Position numbers and translations under genes: made by a program | The notes under the pieces: model-generated | The model's input: only the letters and a program-made list of their open reading frames with translations | What the model was told of the DNA's origin: nothing | The model's database searches: none | NCBI GenBank assembly: GCA_026261815.1 | Contig: JAMPIT010000059.1 | Coordinates: forward strand, 13,998,001-14,062,000 | DNA from: Monarcha castaneiventris obscurior | Taxonomy: Eukaryota > Chordata > Aves > Passeriformes > Monarchidae | Direction of reading: 5' to 3' | Length of the DNA: 64,000 bases | Shown: positions 22,372-36,165 of the stretch, in pieces | Layout of the letters: the number at the start of each line of letters is the position of its first letter | Position numbering within the stretch: the stretch's first letter is position 1

Positions 22372-25300
22372 TTGAGTTAGTTGAAAGAAATAGTCAGCAT
22401 GCTTCAGTGCATATATCATTTTATTGCTATTTTATTTAGGAAGCATAAAAAGAATGATTCCGTTTTGTTGATTGAAAAGGCAACTCAGTGGGTTTCAGGG
22501 TATTTCAGTGAGTAATTTAAGAATGTGGGGCAGGTACAATCAAAAAGAAAAGGCCCCATTTTTCCCGAAGTCGTGACTACAAGAGGCTCTCGCGCAGTTG
22601 CTCGAGAAAGTAACTAAGTCAAAACTTAACTTCCTCTTCTTGGCTCTAGTACTGAGTGCACGATAGGATATGAGGATATCACTAATATCTCTCTTTTTCA
22701 GTTAACCCATATATGAAATAGGTATTCTTGCTAGCTATACAGCACGTAAGGTATGGGAAATTTGTTGTTGCCCATCAGCTCTCATGAGTTGGGCTGATGT
22801 TCTGTTATAAAAAAAAAAAAGGAGTACAAGGTACAATTTTGAACAAAATGTTCATTTTTGTAATTTGGGGCTTAGAACAAAGCTCCAATCTGCAGCATTA
22901 CATTTTGTCATTGCTGGAGTTTGTTAGCCTGGGAAAGAGCAAAGTGAGTCAGATTGTGAAACTATCTTGGGTGAGATTTGAGTGGAGAGGAGATAAAAGA
23001 AAGAAAAGAAAAAAAAAGTTAAATGGAAATTAGGCTTAAAGTTTTTCAGCTCCCTTGTTTGGATGTGTTTAGCAATGCTTGTGATGGAAACAGATTAAAA
23101 AGATTGGTTTCAGGTGTTGATTTCTAGTTTTTATGTAGGGGAAGGGTGAGCAGTGTGAGAAATGGCAAGTGACAGTATTTGTGTTTCCCTTTAAGTATCA
23201 GCACAGTTTCAAGAAGGGTGTTTCAAGAAGGAATTTGCCTTTCCTTTTCTATTCCCACCATATGTAAAAGCTATCTGTAGCACTTCAGGGAAGGAGTATA
23301 GTATAGGTATATCATGTGCACCTGTAAGAAGTATCTTCATACACTTGTATTTTTGTGTTTCCATTCCCAAGCTTCATTAAATGTTCAGATGCAAGCAGTG
23401 AAAGCAATTTTAAAACACTTTTAAAAAAAAGTGAGTAGTAATCAAACCTTTTGGCTGAACCATAAGCTTGAAGTTACTCTTAAGTATCTTGCTGAACTGA
23501 GGCTTAGGAGACAAAATTCTTGTTGCATGCCTTGGAGAGACTTGCATGAGTCACTAGAAAGATGGGATAAGACCATGGACAGCAGGCCAGTGAAATCTAT
23601 GGGACAGTCCTGTAGCCTGTTTTTGTGATGGAATAACTTTTGCAAGCTTTGTCTCTAAAGGAATTAACTCCTTTCTTAAGAATATTCTTTACATGTTCAT
23701 ACTGTATGTTATAAAACGTAGTAGAGGATCCTATTTCTAATCTCTCATTTTTAAAGGAGAAAAAAGAGTTAGAAGTAAATCAAAGATAAATACACTCATA
23801 AATGAGTTGGTATTTCCATTAGCAGACTAAGGTGGTCGCTGCTGTAGGTAGATAAAACCTGTTGAAATTCTCACAAATGAACTCACAGCTTAAGTAAAAA
23901 AAAAAAAGACACTAAAAAAACTGAAGCAATGACTCCCTCGTTCATAACAGAAGCAAAATCTACATTGTGCTCCAAGTGTCTGCAAATTTTTGCTCAAGTC
24001 AGACATATCCAAAGCCCCTCTCCTGAAGTGATCTGGCACATCACATTGAATCACTCTGTCCAAATATCTAATCCTCAGTCTGCTGCTGGATGCACAAGGT
24101 CCTGAATATAACTGAGAAGGAATCCTAATGCCTGTGTTATTTCCAGGTTCCAGCTTGACCTGTTCCTTTCTCTGTTTTCCAGATCTGCAGTAATTAGCAG
24201 CACTGCTGTGGAGCTTGGCTGAGGGAAAAGCTTTGCACCTCACGAGGCCAGAGTGCCGCAGCAGGGTGCCCTGGTGAGGGAGAAAATAAACCAGTCTCTT
24301 GAAATGTCAGGTGGCAATCAAGGCTGCAAGGAAACGAGCTGGTCTGGAGTCTGTTCAGGCTTCTGCAGTAGCTCACGGCTGTCTGCAAAACATCCCTGTG
24401 GTAGAAAATCCGTGTATTTGGCTCCGGGCTGAATGTGTGGAATCCTTGCCCGTTTGGAGGCAATAGCTATTTTTTTTCAGTGTGGATGCTAGAACCAGGG
24501 GTGTCTAGCCTTGCACAGCAGTGAGCATGTGGACAGACCCAGAAAGAGATCAATGAAATGTTGTACGGAGCCTTGGTTACAGTGGATGGCTGGGCACGGC
24601 TGTGTGGCGGTGGAAAACTGGAGCAAGGCTGCCTCAGGCTTTGCCTTGAGAGTGCTTTTCAGCCTCCCCAGGCATCCCACTGTAAGGGGAGCCCAGGATG
24701 CCACACTTACCCTTCTGACTGTGCCTGTGTGGGACAGGGGTGGTAGTGTCCCACCAGGACCACAGCAGTTTTCTAGAAATTGGTCCTGCTCAGCCATTAA
24801 AGCTGTTCCTCAGCCCCAGGAGCAAGCTGGGGAGCCTCCCTGGGGCTTTAGGGCCATGCAAGGGGGAGCCTTTCCACTCTGCTCTCAGCCTGGGTGGCAC
24901 AAGTGGTGGGGAAACCTGCCAAGACATACCTTTGTACTTTTTCATACCAATCGAAGTGGATTGTTTCACAAGGGAATAGTGTATTTATTTTACAAGCAAC
25001 TGGATTTTTCCTGCCTTTTTAAAAAAAATTGTTTTATTTTCCCCAATGCAGTGAGAAGGATGCTTGTGACATAGTAGTACATTCTGCAGGCTGGGACTTC
25101 TGTGGGAGTTCAATGGACCGAGGGAAGAAGCAGCACTGGCACACTGCTAGGCTGTCTAAACTGGCCTAGGGTTTGTTTTAGAAAACTTGCTTGCTTTTTT
25201 TTCCCTTCTCTCTGCTCCCTTCTCTTCCCCCCCGCAGACACAATACATCATTCTTGCAAACACAACTGTTTAATTTTAATAACTGGCCTAGAGCAAAAAC

Positions 25301-28300
25301 TGACAGTGGGAGAGGAGCTGTTTGGTTTGCAGTCGCTGACAGCTGGAATAAACTACCTGTTCTTTTGGAAGGGATGGACAGGCAGCTTGTTTGGTTTTCA
25401 GTACACTTTGATCCCTAACGAAACTCCTCTCAACAAAAGAAATAATGACTGGAACTGTGGCAGCTCAGTGTTACTGACTGCTCTTTGTATGTAGGGCTCC
25501 AAGTTCCATGGGGAAGCGCTGTGTGCAGACATCCCTTGTCTCTGTACTTCAGACCTTTCTGCTGAGAGCAGCTCCTCATCCTGGAAGGTCACTGTCACCA
25601 GTGCCTTGGGACAGACCCAGAGTCCCGCTAAAATCAGTTTCCTATGATCAAGGTCCCTATCAGGCTGGTTTGACAGGAACTCTTCAAGATACCTAAATGG
25701 CTTGGGTTCTCAAAACCCTGCCTTGAAGCAATGAAGGCTGAATGATTAAGTTAGAGATTAAATAATTTTGCAATGAATGGTTTTACCTCCTTAAGAAAGT
25801 CGGCCTTCTTACTTTGCCAGTTCTCAGAAGAAAATGGCAGCAGTCCCATTTCCTCTTCTCTTCCCTCAGGGCCTGCCACCCTTTTTATTTTTATTTTTTT
25901 CCTCCCAGGGCCATTAGACAACATGCAAATTATTGTTAATAGGGCCAGAACAATACTGTGTTCCCAGTGGGATCGTTAGGGTCAGAGCCATCGCGTGCCA
26001 GCCCTCAGTGTGATACTAATTTTGGCCGTGTCTGCCCCAGGGTTTGGAGGTCAAGCGGAAGGGGGCTGTGATGGACAAATCCAAGCAGGAACTGTGCCTG
26101 CAGCCCCCTGCCCACAGCAGGTTCTGGCCAGCCTGTGCCTGGGGGCTTTCCTGAGCCCCCGGCAAGGCTGGTGTGCTGCAAGGCACCGGCTCCTTCCTCC
26201 GCCTCTCCTGCAGCCTCAATGGAGGTCCCTCAGAGGGGCAAGGCCTCCCCTGCACAGGGACCTTGCCGGCCTCTTTCCAGCCTCCCTTTCCCTGCTGCTC
26301 CACTGGGGCGTCTTTGTGCTTGAGAATTAAGAAAGCATCGCATGTCTCATTTTGGTGTGGGCTTCCACTTCAAACAAGGGGATGCCTGGCAGCAAAAGGG
26401 TGGCCATGGGGCTGGGCCCACCAAAGGGCAGCCTGCAGCCCACATCCACCCCGAGCTTTGGTGCAGAGTCTCCAGAGGACAGGGATAGGTTGGGGGAGAT
26501 GAGGAGAGGATGCTCTACCCCCACATCTCTTTCCTCTGCCAATCCCTCGCTCCCAGGAACCCTGAGAGTCCTCCCATGGAGGAACATGTTGGCAATGAAT
26601 CTTTTAACATTGGCTTGAGAAACTACACGGACTGTGTGCCACAGCTCAGAGGGAAAAGAAGGGCAGCTGCCCTCAGGCCTTAGCCTTGGGCTGACTTCTG
26701 TCTCTTGCCTTTGCTTTAAAGTCATGGGATTTTGCCACTGGAGCTGTTGTCAGGGGTATTAGGGCATTTGCAAGACTCCCTTTGTAACACATTTTACAGG
26801 GGAGTGGTTGTAACTATATTTGAAAGTGAATGTGGGGGACAAAAGAGAAGTGTATGTCTGACATCACTGACTGAAGTAAAAGTAGAGTGAATTGGATGTC
26901 TCTGTCAAGAATGGGATTGCAAGTTCCCTTTCTCCTACAAGACTTGCTGAGGGGTGGTTATGCCTGTGGCAGGGCAGGGGTTGGTGGCACTTTGGGAAAT
27001 GGCAAGACCTTGACATCATGTCTGCACCCCAGGTTGTGGTGGATGAACAAAATTAAAAAGGAATGCATTTCGATTTTATAAAATACTTTCATGTAGAAGT
27101 TTGCCTGGGCTTTCCCCGCTCCCCCCCCTCTTTTTGACCTTGCCAAGGATTCTGTGCACTCCCCAATGCTGTGAATTCAGATGTGCATACCTTTAAAAGG
27201 TAGCAGCAGGCTCTGACTTCCAGGGAAGCAGAATGAGAGGGCTCGAGCAGAAAGTGAAACTCTCTAAAAACACAAATACAACAGAGCAGCCTTCTTTCAT
27301 TTTCCCAACTGAGCATAATGCAAAAAGTAAACAGTTGGCACAAATTACTAATACAGGTTTGCCAGGAGGCTGATCAAAAACATGCCGAATTCAGCAGTAT
27401 GTTTTGCATGAAGTTCAGCAGGTTTTTTGCATCAGACTCGTTGCAAAGTAGAGAAGGATATTTTTTGAAAGAAAAATGCCATTTGAAAAAATGTGGAAAA
27501 TTCTCCTGCTCTACCTCCTACATGTTTCTATTGTCAAACAGTCACTGATCTTATTTTAGACTTGACCTTCGTGTTCTTTCCACAGCACACAGGCTGAATG
27601 ACATGTTATTCAAGTTCTCAGACAATATTATGATATATCTGCTTTTATATTTAGCTGTAACTTTTATTTTCCTTAAAAACAAACCCACCTAATGCAACCA
27701 CCACCTATCCAGGGAAAGTATTTCCATTCCCCTCGGCTTAATTTGGACAAATTTGGCATGAAAACATTCAATAGTTCCATAATAACCTTTGCAACAGGAT
27801 GCCTGCTGTGCTGACATGCAGGTCTAGAGCGACTTGTACCATGTGCCAGGAAATTGCATTCTTAAGAAAAATCTAGACATAAATTCTGAACAATCAACAC
27901 TTAAATTTTGAGAAGTCTGGCAGCAAGCTGTTATCTTCCTCATGGGTTTTCACTTTAATGGCTTTTTACTTTCTGAGCACTACCTCTCTGTCCTTTATGC
28001 AGACTGTATGCTCCTGGCCCAAGCAAGCTGAGCTCTGGAGAGTGGAGAGAGGGGGCAATTCTCTCTTGTTGCTGTTGGGCATTCCAGCACTGCACCTTGA
28101 CATGGCAGGATGTCTTTTCTTACCAAAAGAAGGCAGAGCTTAGCTGGAAGTTACACGAATGGGCATTTAGCTCTCAGTGGGCATTCACACAGCTGCTGGG
28201 CTGCAGTGCAGTTCAGCCTTGCCTTCCCACCTGATGAGCTGGAAAGAGGATGGGAAGAGGTGGAAGTACCATCAGATCCATCTATCCTAAATCAGCTAGG

Positions 28301-31300
28301 GGCATCTTTACCCTGGGACAGGCCAGTTTGTTGAAGTATGAGGGGACTGAAGATGGGGAAGAAATGGTTTTCCCTGCCTTGAGGTCTCTGAACTCTTTGT
28401 TCTTTTTTGCTCATCTCACTGAATGGGGAGCAAGCAAACAGCATCATATGGATGCCTGTCTTCCAGAACTGCTGCCCTGCTGCCTGCTTGGACAAAGGCT
28501 CCATGATTCGCAAACATTCCCCAAACCTCCATTGCTCCCATTTAGTGGAGCAACAGCATGGCTGGAAGACATTTATGTCCCTCTCTGCCAGGACCTCCTA
28601 GGTGTGCATCAAATGTTACATCAGCAAGAAAAGGGTGATTGTAGACAGGAGCAACTGGACCCCTGAGCTTTGACACCAGGAGATTGCAACAAAAATTGTC
28701 AAGACAGACACAGCTCCTTAGGAAAGAAAAAACCCGCTGGTTTTTTGTGATGAGTTCAGGACAGCTAAGGGCCAATTTAATTGGCAAAACATTAAATGGG
28801 GTTCTAGGAGGAGGCAGGGTCGGGGAGGGGCATTCCGTGGGTACGAACTTAAAGCAAAATGAAGGGCTGCGAAACCGTGTGAACAGAACCCCATCAGGGA
28901 AGGCTTACTAAAACTTGAGCCAGGAAAAATTATCGAGTTCTATAAATAGCTAAATTGAAAACTGAATGCATTCATGTGTGTGGATGCACACATCTATCTA
29001 TGAGGTCATGTGTGTAAAAGAAATACAGTAGTACTTCATGTGTTGGGGTTTTTTTAAGTAGTGGAAAATGTTTTAACGATTTTTTCTTTTTTTTAAATTT
29101 TTTTCCTAGAGACAGTACATTATGTTCTGTCCTTAGGGCCAAAAACACAAAGTGCCTATTTTCATGAGGAATTCTACAGTAGGAGGAAGGGAAAGTATTA
29201 TGCAGTGTAGCAAGAGTATAGTAGCCATTCCACAGTGATTACACATCCAAGCAAAGCCTGCACTAGAAAACTCAAAAATGTATTAGAAGCGGAAAACAAG
29301 ATGTGTGAAGTGTTTCCTATTCCCTCCCCACACTTAATGACAACCAAGCAAGCAGGGAGGTGGTCATGGAGTTTAAATTTAACCCCTTGTATTTGATAAT
29401 ACTGTATTTCAGTGGCAGGCAACAAGCATGTTATGTACACACTAGATTGAGAACTTCCTCTGCTTATTAATTTTGCTCCCTCAGAAGTTTCAGTTATTTT
29501 CAGTATGTTAAAATAGTCCAGACACAAACCAGAAGTGACTGGAAGCACTAAATAATGCAGCAAACTTTGAAGAACTAAGGTAGTTTAAATGAATCCCAGC
29601 CTGAGCAGCTCCTTAATTAAAGAACAAAAGTGTTTTTAGTTTTATACCAATAATTTGTGATTCCACGTCTGACCCCCCCCCACCCTTTACCTTTTAATAC
29701 CTTCTAATACCTTTCATTCATCCTGCAATGGTCAAATGATGAATGAAATCAGTCTTCTGAAAAAAAAGAGCACTTTCTCATACAGAATTCAAATGAGTTA
29801 AAGAATCTGTGCAGTTGTTCAATTTGATTTAAAAGCAAGACACAGTCTGGAGTGGTAATGCCCTCATACCACGAGGGAATCAAATTTGTATTCGAGTCCC
29901 CTTTGCCGGCTTGTTTAATCGTTTATGATAACATCAGTAGCTTGGTAAATGATGTAATGGGAGTTAAATCAGGATGACCAGCATAAACATCTGTCAGTGC
30001 ATGTGAACATTTGATGTATGACCCCAGGGCCCAGTGCAGCAGTTAGTGTCTTGGCAAGCAGTCCTTGGACATCCGCGTCAGTCGCGGTTTCGGGATCGCA
30101 GGCTGGAGAGGTTGCGTGTCCTGTGCTCCGTGCCGGTAGCGGGCTATGTGATCTGCCTGCTCGGTGTCGGGTGTAGCACTTGGCAGCGGGTCCCCTCCTC
30201 GCCGTGGGCACAGCTCACCCCAGTGCCCAGGGTCAGGGCAAGGCATCAGCACCACGGCGCTTCTCCCAGGAAGCCTCAGCTGGCACCTGGTGCTGGTAGG
30301 CTCGTGCTGTTCCTCTGAGTGCAGGAGAGCTTTACAGAGGTAACCAGTGTCACTCTGAGTAGCCATGTAGTTTGACATTCACAGTCCAGTTTGCACCAAA
30401 ATAAAATCAGCCTTTGTGTTTTGTGAACATAATTTCAGAGGAATGATTTCCCAGGCTTGGATTATGCTGGTGTTATTTTCATTCAGAATCATCTTGTCAT
30501 CACGTTCTTGCTTAGATTTGTAATTTTCTGAAAGCAAGCTGGCTGGTATGCTCATGTTGCTCATTAATCTTTTTTTTAAACTTTTTTTCTTTTTAATGAA
30601 AGTCATGTGGGAAGCTAAAAGTATCTAATACAGACAAACATGTAAGTTACTGGATGTGTATGCCCTCTGCCCACCCACTCTAAGAGCTGCTTTGCTTTAA
30701 TGTGTGGAGATAGGGGAAAAGTCTTCCCATTTATGCTACATCCTTGCTGCTATAAAAATGGTTGCTTTCACACAAAAAATAGTCATATTTAGCTCTTTTA
30801 CTCCATTTTAATCCCTTCAAGGTACGGCATGCTTATAACTGACTTCAAAAAAAACCTTTAATCAGTCAAGAGTAAGTACATGAAGTTGCAGAACATAGGC
30901 TTCCTATTGCCATGGGTTTTCAAAAGAGAGCTGGCAGTACCCCTTGGTTTTTATTATGGATATAATATATAGAGTCTGTTTGCAAAGAGAAGGAATAAGT
31001 TATATATTCTGAAGTTATTAGGATTTTTTTTTTCAGATGAAATGCAAGCCATTCAGGAATGCAACTTAAGCTCCATTACTTCAAAATAAAGCTATTGCAA
31101 GCTAAAATATTTTATCTCTTTAAAGAGGCACTGCCAGCTTTAAAAATGACCATAATTAGCTGGATATGTTAAAATCAAAAGTGCCAGAACAGCACACAGT
31201 TATTCTAAATGAGAAGGAAGACTGGAAAAAGAAACCACCCCTCCTTGCCAGCAGTTGTGCACACATGCACCACACATGCCCAATTTGGTTTTTACAAAGT

Positions 31301-34300
31301 ATGCTGTCAAGTGAATACTGTCATGTTCCCTGTTTAATCAGTTTCCTCTTTTATTTGTGCGCTGTTGTATATAAAAGGAAATCTGCTTGTAAAGTCAGGC
31401 TGTTTAATAATTCATTCAAAAATGATTAGAGTTCAAGGAGAAAGTTGTTCCTTTAAATGACTGAACCAAACAGGAAAAAAACGTGGGTAACAGAGGTTGA
31501 AATTCACTTGTCCCTGGATTATGTATGGTATATTTAAATTCCTTGTTCAGATCTAAAAATTCAGCTTAAAGTAGAATGTCAGTAGTTATCACCTTTATTT
31601 GGGTCCTCCTTTATTCCCCTTTTGGGTACATTTTGTTTGTTCTGGTTCTTCAAAGGTGCTTTCTTAGGCAGCAAGATAAGAAAGATGATTTTTTTCTTTT
31701 GGTCTTTACATGTACTGTGTCTTCCCAAAACAGGCTGAAAAATCCCAGTGGGAATTACTTTTGCCAGTGGAAGTTTTCATCTTCTCTTCAGACTACGCTC
31801 TACAAAGTAACCCAGTAACCATCCCTGGGAAATGTCCCAAATTTTGAGCAGGGTGCTGGGCTGGCCAGGGGTGCAGCAGGAGTGGTGGGGTGGTGGGAAG
31901 GAGTTGGTGGGTGGGGTGGCAGGGCACAGGACTGCCTGGGCTTCAGCCCTTGGGGTGGTTGAGCCTGTGCCCTGGGAAAGTGCTTGCAGTGGGGTTTTTG
32001 TTCAATGTTTTCCCTCCTTTCTCTTGTGCAACAAAACAACTACCAAGGGCCTGGATTCAACAATGTGTTCAGACCAGAAACTTGCCTTTGAAATCCCTGT
32101 CAGCACTTTCCCAACATTAGCTAAAGCAGTGAAACAACAGAGCATGGGGACACTGAAGCAGAGATGAGAGCCTGTGCATTGTTCTGACTCTGGTCTCCAG
32201 AACTGTCCACGTGGCCCCAGAAAGCCTCTTTCTATTAATGGGAATATTTCCTTGAACTGCTTTGCTTTCCAGAAGCAGCCTAACCAGCTGCGACCCACAC
32301 TGCCAGTATTTGCTGGGGGCCGTTTTCCTGAGTGCTGCTCAGAGCCTGCATGGTGAGACACAAACCTTTCCAATCAGGGGAGGCTCAGCTGGGGTGGTCT
32401 GCACTTCCCTCGTGCAAGTCCAGTCTGTTTGCCTGTGATTAGCATGGGCGCCATCCTTGGGGATGCTGCTGTGCCTTGCACTTGGACTCTTGTCGTCCTG
32501 AAGCCACTCTTGAATGAGTGGAGCAGTGGCATCCAAGTCACTCGAGTGTGATGATGGCACTTAGATGTGACTGAAGGCCAAAAGGTGATAAAGGTGTGAA
32601 GAGGGAGATAGCACTTGTCAGATAGCACTCTGGTCAGCAGAGCCAAGGATATTTATAGGTCAATGTCACACATATGGTCAGGAATGCCCTCATCATGGGA
32701 ATACATCATCTCATTTCTTGAGGTGGAACAGCCTTTATCCAGGCCCCTGGTATCACTTAAGGTGGTTCAAGTCTAAGCTTTAGATGTCTCAGCATGGGAA
32801 GGAGTTTGGTAAGTCCCAGAAGTGTCATTGGGCTGTATCCACCTTGTTGCTGGTGACAGAGGGACCCTGGACCTAGTGGGGTCCATGGTTGTCTTGGAGG
32901 AATGGGCAAGGGGCAGCTGGCTGTGGCCTGCAGGCAGATAACTAGTTTGGTGCTAGGCACGGTACCAGCAGATGGTGCTGAAGAATGGATAGCACAGTTC
33001 CCAGGTTTTGCAGGACCCGTTAAGACTTCTTGGCTGGGGGCACTTTGGGAGCTCCTTGCACACCGGCCTTTGAGTGGAGGTGGTATCGTCAGCTGGGCTC
33101 TACCTGGGCCCTGAGCTCTCAGCCAGTCAGGTTATGGAGTATATCACAAGTTTGGTCTCTCCTGCTGCATCAAAGATGCTGCGTGTGTCAGGGCTGTGCG
33201 GGTTGCCACTATGACGCTTCCTCCATCAAGCGTGCCCTGAAACTGCTTACTCACTGGCGGTAAACAGCGTTATTTAGCGGCTTACCCAAACACCCAGGGG
33301 CTGCTCGTTTCCATCGAAAGGCCCATGGTTATTGTCCTCCTGCTCTTGCCTCTGCACTCGTCTGCACTCATGCTTTTGTCTCAGAAGATCTGCAGCCCTT
33401 GTGGGTGTTATCCCAGTCCCAGCAGGCTCTCACTTGATCTTGGTACAATTCGAGTCAGACTCGAAGCCATCTTTTTTACCTCGGGTTGTGTCCTACTTGC
33501 TACAGATCAGAAATGCTGGAGTTCATAACTGAGTAGGTCATTGCTATAATATTTTCCATTTGAAGTAGGAAACTGTCTGAATGAGGGGGATAAAAACTAG
33601 AATTTGAGATTGTTCATGAAAAATAGATTCTGTATTTTACAAGTTTAATTATGACTGATTTTCCAGTTTTAGCTTTATATGCTTCTAATGTTGAGTCTAA
33701 ATTAGGCCACAGGAAAAGGATGGTCTATCTTCAAAGAAACATTTAAGCTGATTGTGTTCTTCAGATTCACGGAAAACAGCTGTGGGTGTAGCAGTAGCTC
33801 TCAAGCTATCTCTTCCATGCTAGCATACAAGATGCGGATGCAAGCTGGATACTTCTGCTGTGTGGGAGTTTGGAGGAGAGGCTCAATGAAACTGGTTGGC
33901 AAAATTACCACCAGAGCTGTAGAGCTGTAGGATCTTTTAGAGTATGTGAGCCAGGGGAAGTGGACAAGAGGAAAGGCATCCCACATCCTCCCCATGCAAC
34001 TATGAAGCCTCTGATTTTCATGGGCAGAGACCACATTGCAGAGATGGATGAATACATTCTTTTTCATTGCTGCCTGCCCATTTAGAAAAGCTTCTTTAAG
34101 TACATAATTATCATTGCTTTGATTGAAATCCAACCCTGTACATATACATAAATATATATATAAAAATTTATATATATACATATACACCACCACAGATGGA
34201 AGGTGATACCACAGGGCAATCTCCTTTGGAAAAAATGTGGTGGTTTTGCCAGAAGGGACTCTGATCTTTAGGGTTTTCTAGTGACTGTTCCAATCTCTTA

Positions 34301-36109
34301 ACAGCTTTTTATGCAGGTCATCCAGGAGCATTAGTTAACCTCCACTGTTCATATTTGTAGTGACCTTTGCATAGCTGACTAACATATCTCACTAGTCTAT
34401 AGACTGACATTTTTGATGATGCAGATGCCCCATGACTTCTCTACTCACGTGTTATTCAGAAATAGGGATGGAAGAGCACCTGCTCCAGAATGAGTCCATG
34501 AACCAGTAGTCTTTTTTTTTTTTGAAAGAGGCCACATTGCTCCTAAGCAGTCTTTCAGGTATTGCCACACTGGTTTTCGCTGAAGAGGAATGGAGCGCTC
34601 TTACTGCAGAGCAAAGAGTGGCAACTCATGGAAGAATTCATAAACAGCTGCTCTTCAGTAATCCCTCATGAAGCTGAGCTGTGTTCTTTCAGTGGACTCT
34701 GGCTGTGCTGCAGGGCTTGGTTTGGGCCTGCTGAAGACCTGGCTTCACAGTTCATGTTACGTGGTGGGTGTCTGAATGGTGGCTTCAGAAGCACTTACCT
34801 TGGCAGGCAAACTGAACGAGCTTTGTATAAATAACCAGACAGGTACAGAAGGCTAGTTGATGTTTGCAGTTGTCAGCAAATGATGGTGAATAGATATTTT
34901 CAGCAAAATCATTGTATGTTTCCTACTGCTTCAAAGTACAAATTCAGAGATTGAGAGTGGTTTGAGAATATTAAAAGTGCAGGGGTTCACATGCTTGTAT
35001 GTGAGGTGCTGCAGTTTTGTTTGGGCAAGCAGCTATCTACTGCTTTGCCAGTGGTAACAGAAGCAATGGCTGGGCCTTGCAAAAATGTGTTTCTCTTCTT
35101 TTGAGAAGCTCCAGCTCTTTCAGCAAATATAAAAAAAAAAAAAAAATTAGAAAACATCTTAATTTTTTTGGTGTTATGGGTTTCGTCAGCACCTGGAAGA
35201 AGTTCATAATTTAAAACCTTTCCAGTCTCCCTTCCAGCACAGGATGGTTGGTATTTCTGAGAGGCTCTCTTCATGTGGATGTCTGGATGGGTTCTGCAGC
35301 CTATTTGCTTGTTTTAAAGCTGAAAAATACAAGAAGTCATTTTGAGTGGTATTCTTTCTACCTAATTTTCATAATACCTTCCCTCTGGGCAGGCTGCTGT
35401 GCCTTTGCTGACATGGAGGACTGGGGCTATGGCAGAGTAACTGCTGAGCCTCCCCAAAGCTGCTTGCCCTGGCCCTGGGCTGCAGCAATGATCAGGCCTT
35501 GTGGGCTGCAGTTCTGCCTCAAAAGCCAAGAGTTTTTATGTGACTTTTTCTGCAGCAAATGACAGTATTTCAGTACTTTGAATTACTCTTTGTCTCTTTG
35601 GACTTGCAAGTTACTGAGACATAGGAAACTTTCTTGTTTATTGTCCCCTCTCTCACTTTCACATGACTTTTTATTGAAGACCCAAGCACTTCTTCGGCAG
35701 AGTGTTAGATTCAACATTCTTTTTAAATTAAATGTGCTGAGGTGACCTAATCAGATGGTAGCTGGTTGACCACAGGAATGGGAACTACGATACTGTGTAA
35801 TCTAGTTTAACGTTAATTCACTCTGTGACCTTAGGCAAACAGCTTAGTTGCTGTAAAATGGGAATAATTCCTTTTAAATGTTGACAGAAAGTCGAGTAAA
35901 TAAGCAAGTTCTGCTCTCTGTGGGCCAGGCAGTATTATTCTCAGAGGGACTTCAGAGCTTCCATTATTCCAAATTACTTTGGAGTAAAGGGATGTAGCAC
36001 AGGCATCTCATCTGGATCACCAAGGACTTACTATGTTTTCCAGTACTGATCCTCATACCTCAGCTTTCTGTTGTGTGTGGTTGTGCTTCAGGATGGAGTG
36101 AGGGATTCC
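22372..36109 (+). other. BCL2: BCL2 large intron, segment 2
   Basis: About 13.7 kb of intron. Visible items are A/T runs (for example 22808-22820 and 23895-23907), a direct duplication GTTTCAAGAAGG near 23208-23232, GC-richer patches (about 24560-24900, 26020-26330 and 30050-30310), a G-rich patch near 31860-31930, and a perfect AT palindrome at 34153-34178. Open frames up to 187 codons (24511-25074) have no recognisable domain. I see no exon or RNA gene. Confidence 0.7.
34153..34178. repeat. AT-rich near-perfect palindrome
   Basis: Two 12-bp arms (TATATATATAAA and TTTATATATATA) flank a 2-base spacer, and imperfect pairing extends outward. It can form a cruciform or a DNA-unwinding element. 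It lies in the intron with no gene next to it. Confidence 0.88.
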
Positions 36110-36165
36110 TGGTGGTTGGGCTGGGTGAGCTTGGAGATCTTTTCCAGCCTGCAATTCCATAACTC
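36110..36165 (+). mobile_element. Degraded CR1 3'-end fragment
   Basis: GGTGGTTGGGCTGGGTGAGC followed by TTGGAGATCTTTTCCAGCCT resembles the GGTTGGACTGGGTGATCTTGGAGGTCTTTTCCAACCT block of CR1 (given here in two parts in the genome). The terminal repeats have decayed to AATTCCATAACTCC. Confidence 0.75.

Noticed and set aside
24511..25074. 187-codon open frame on the plus strand
   Set aside because: There is no recognisable domain, no flanking splice or promoter logic, and it lies in the BCL2 intron. A frame of this length is expected by chance in a GC-rich patch.
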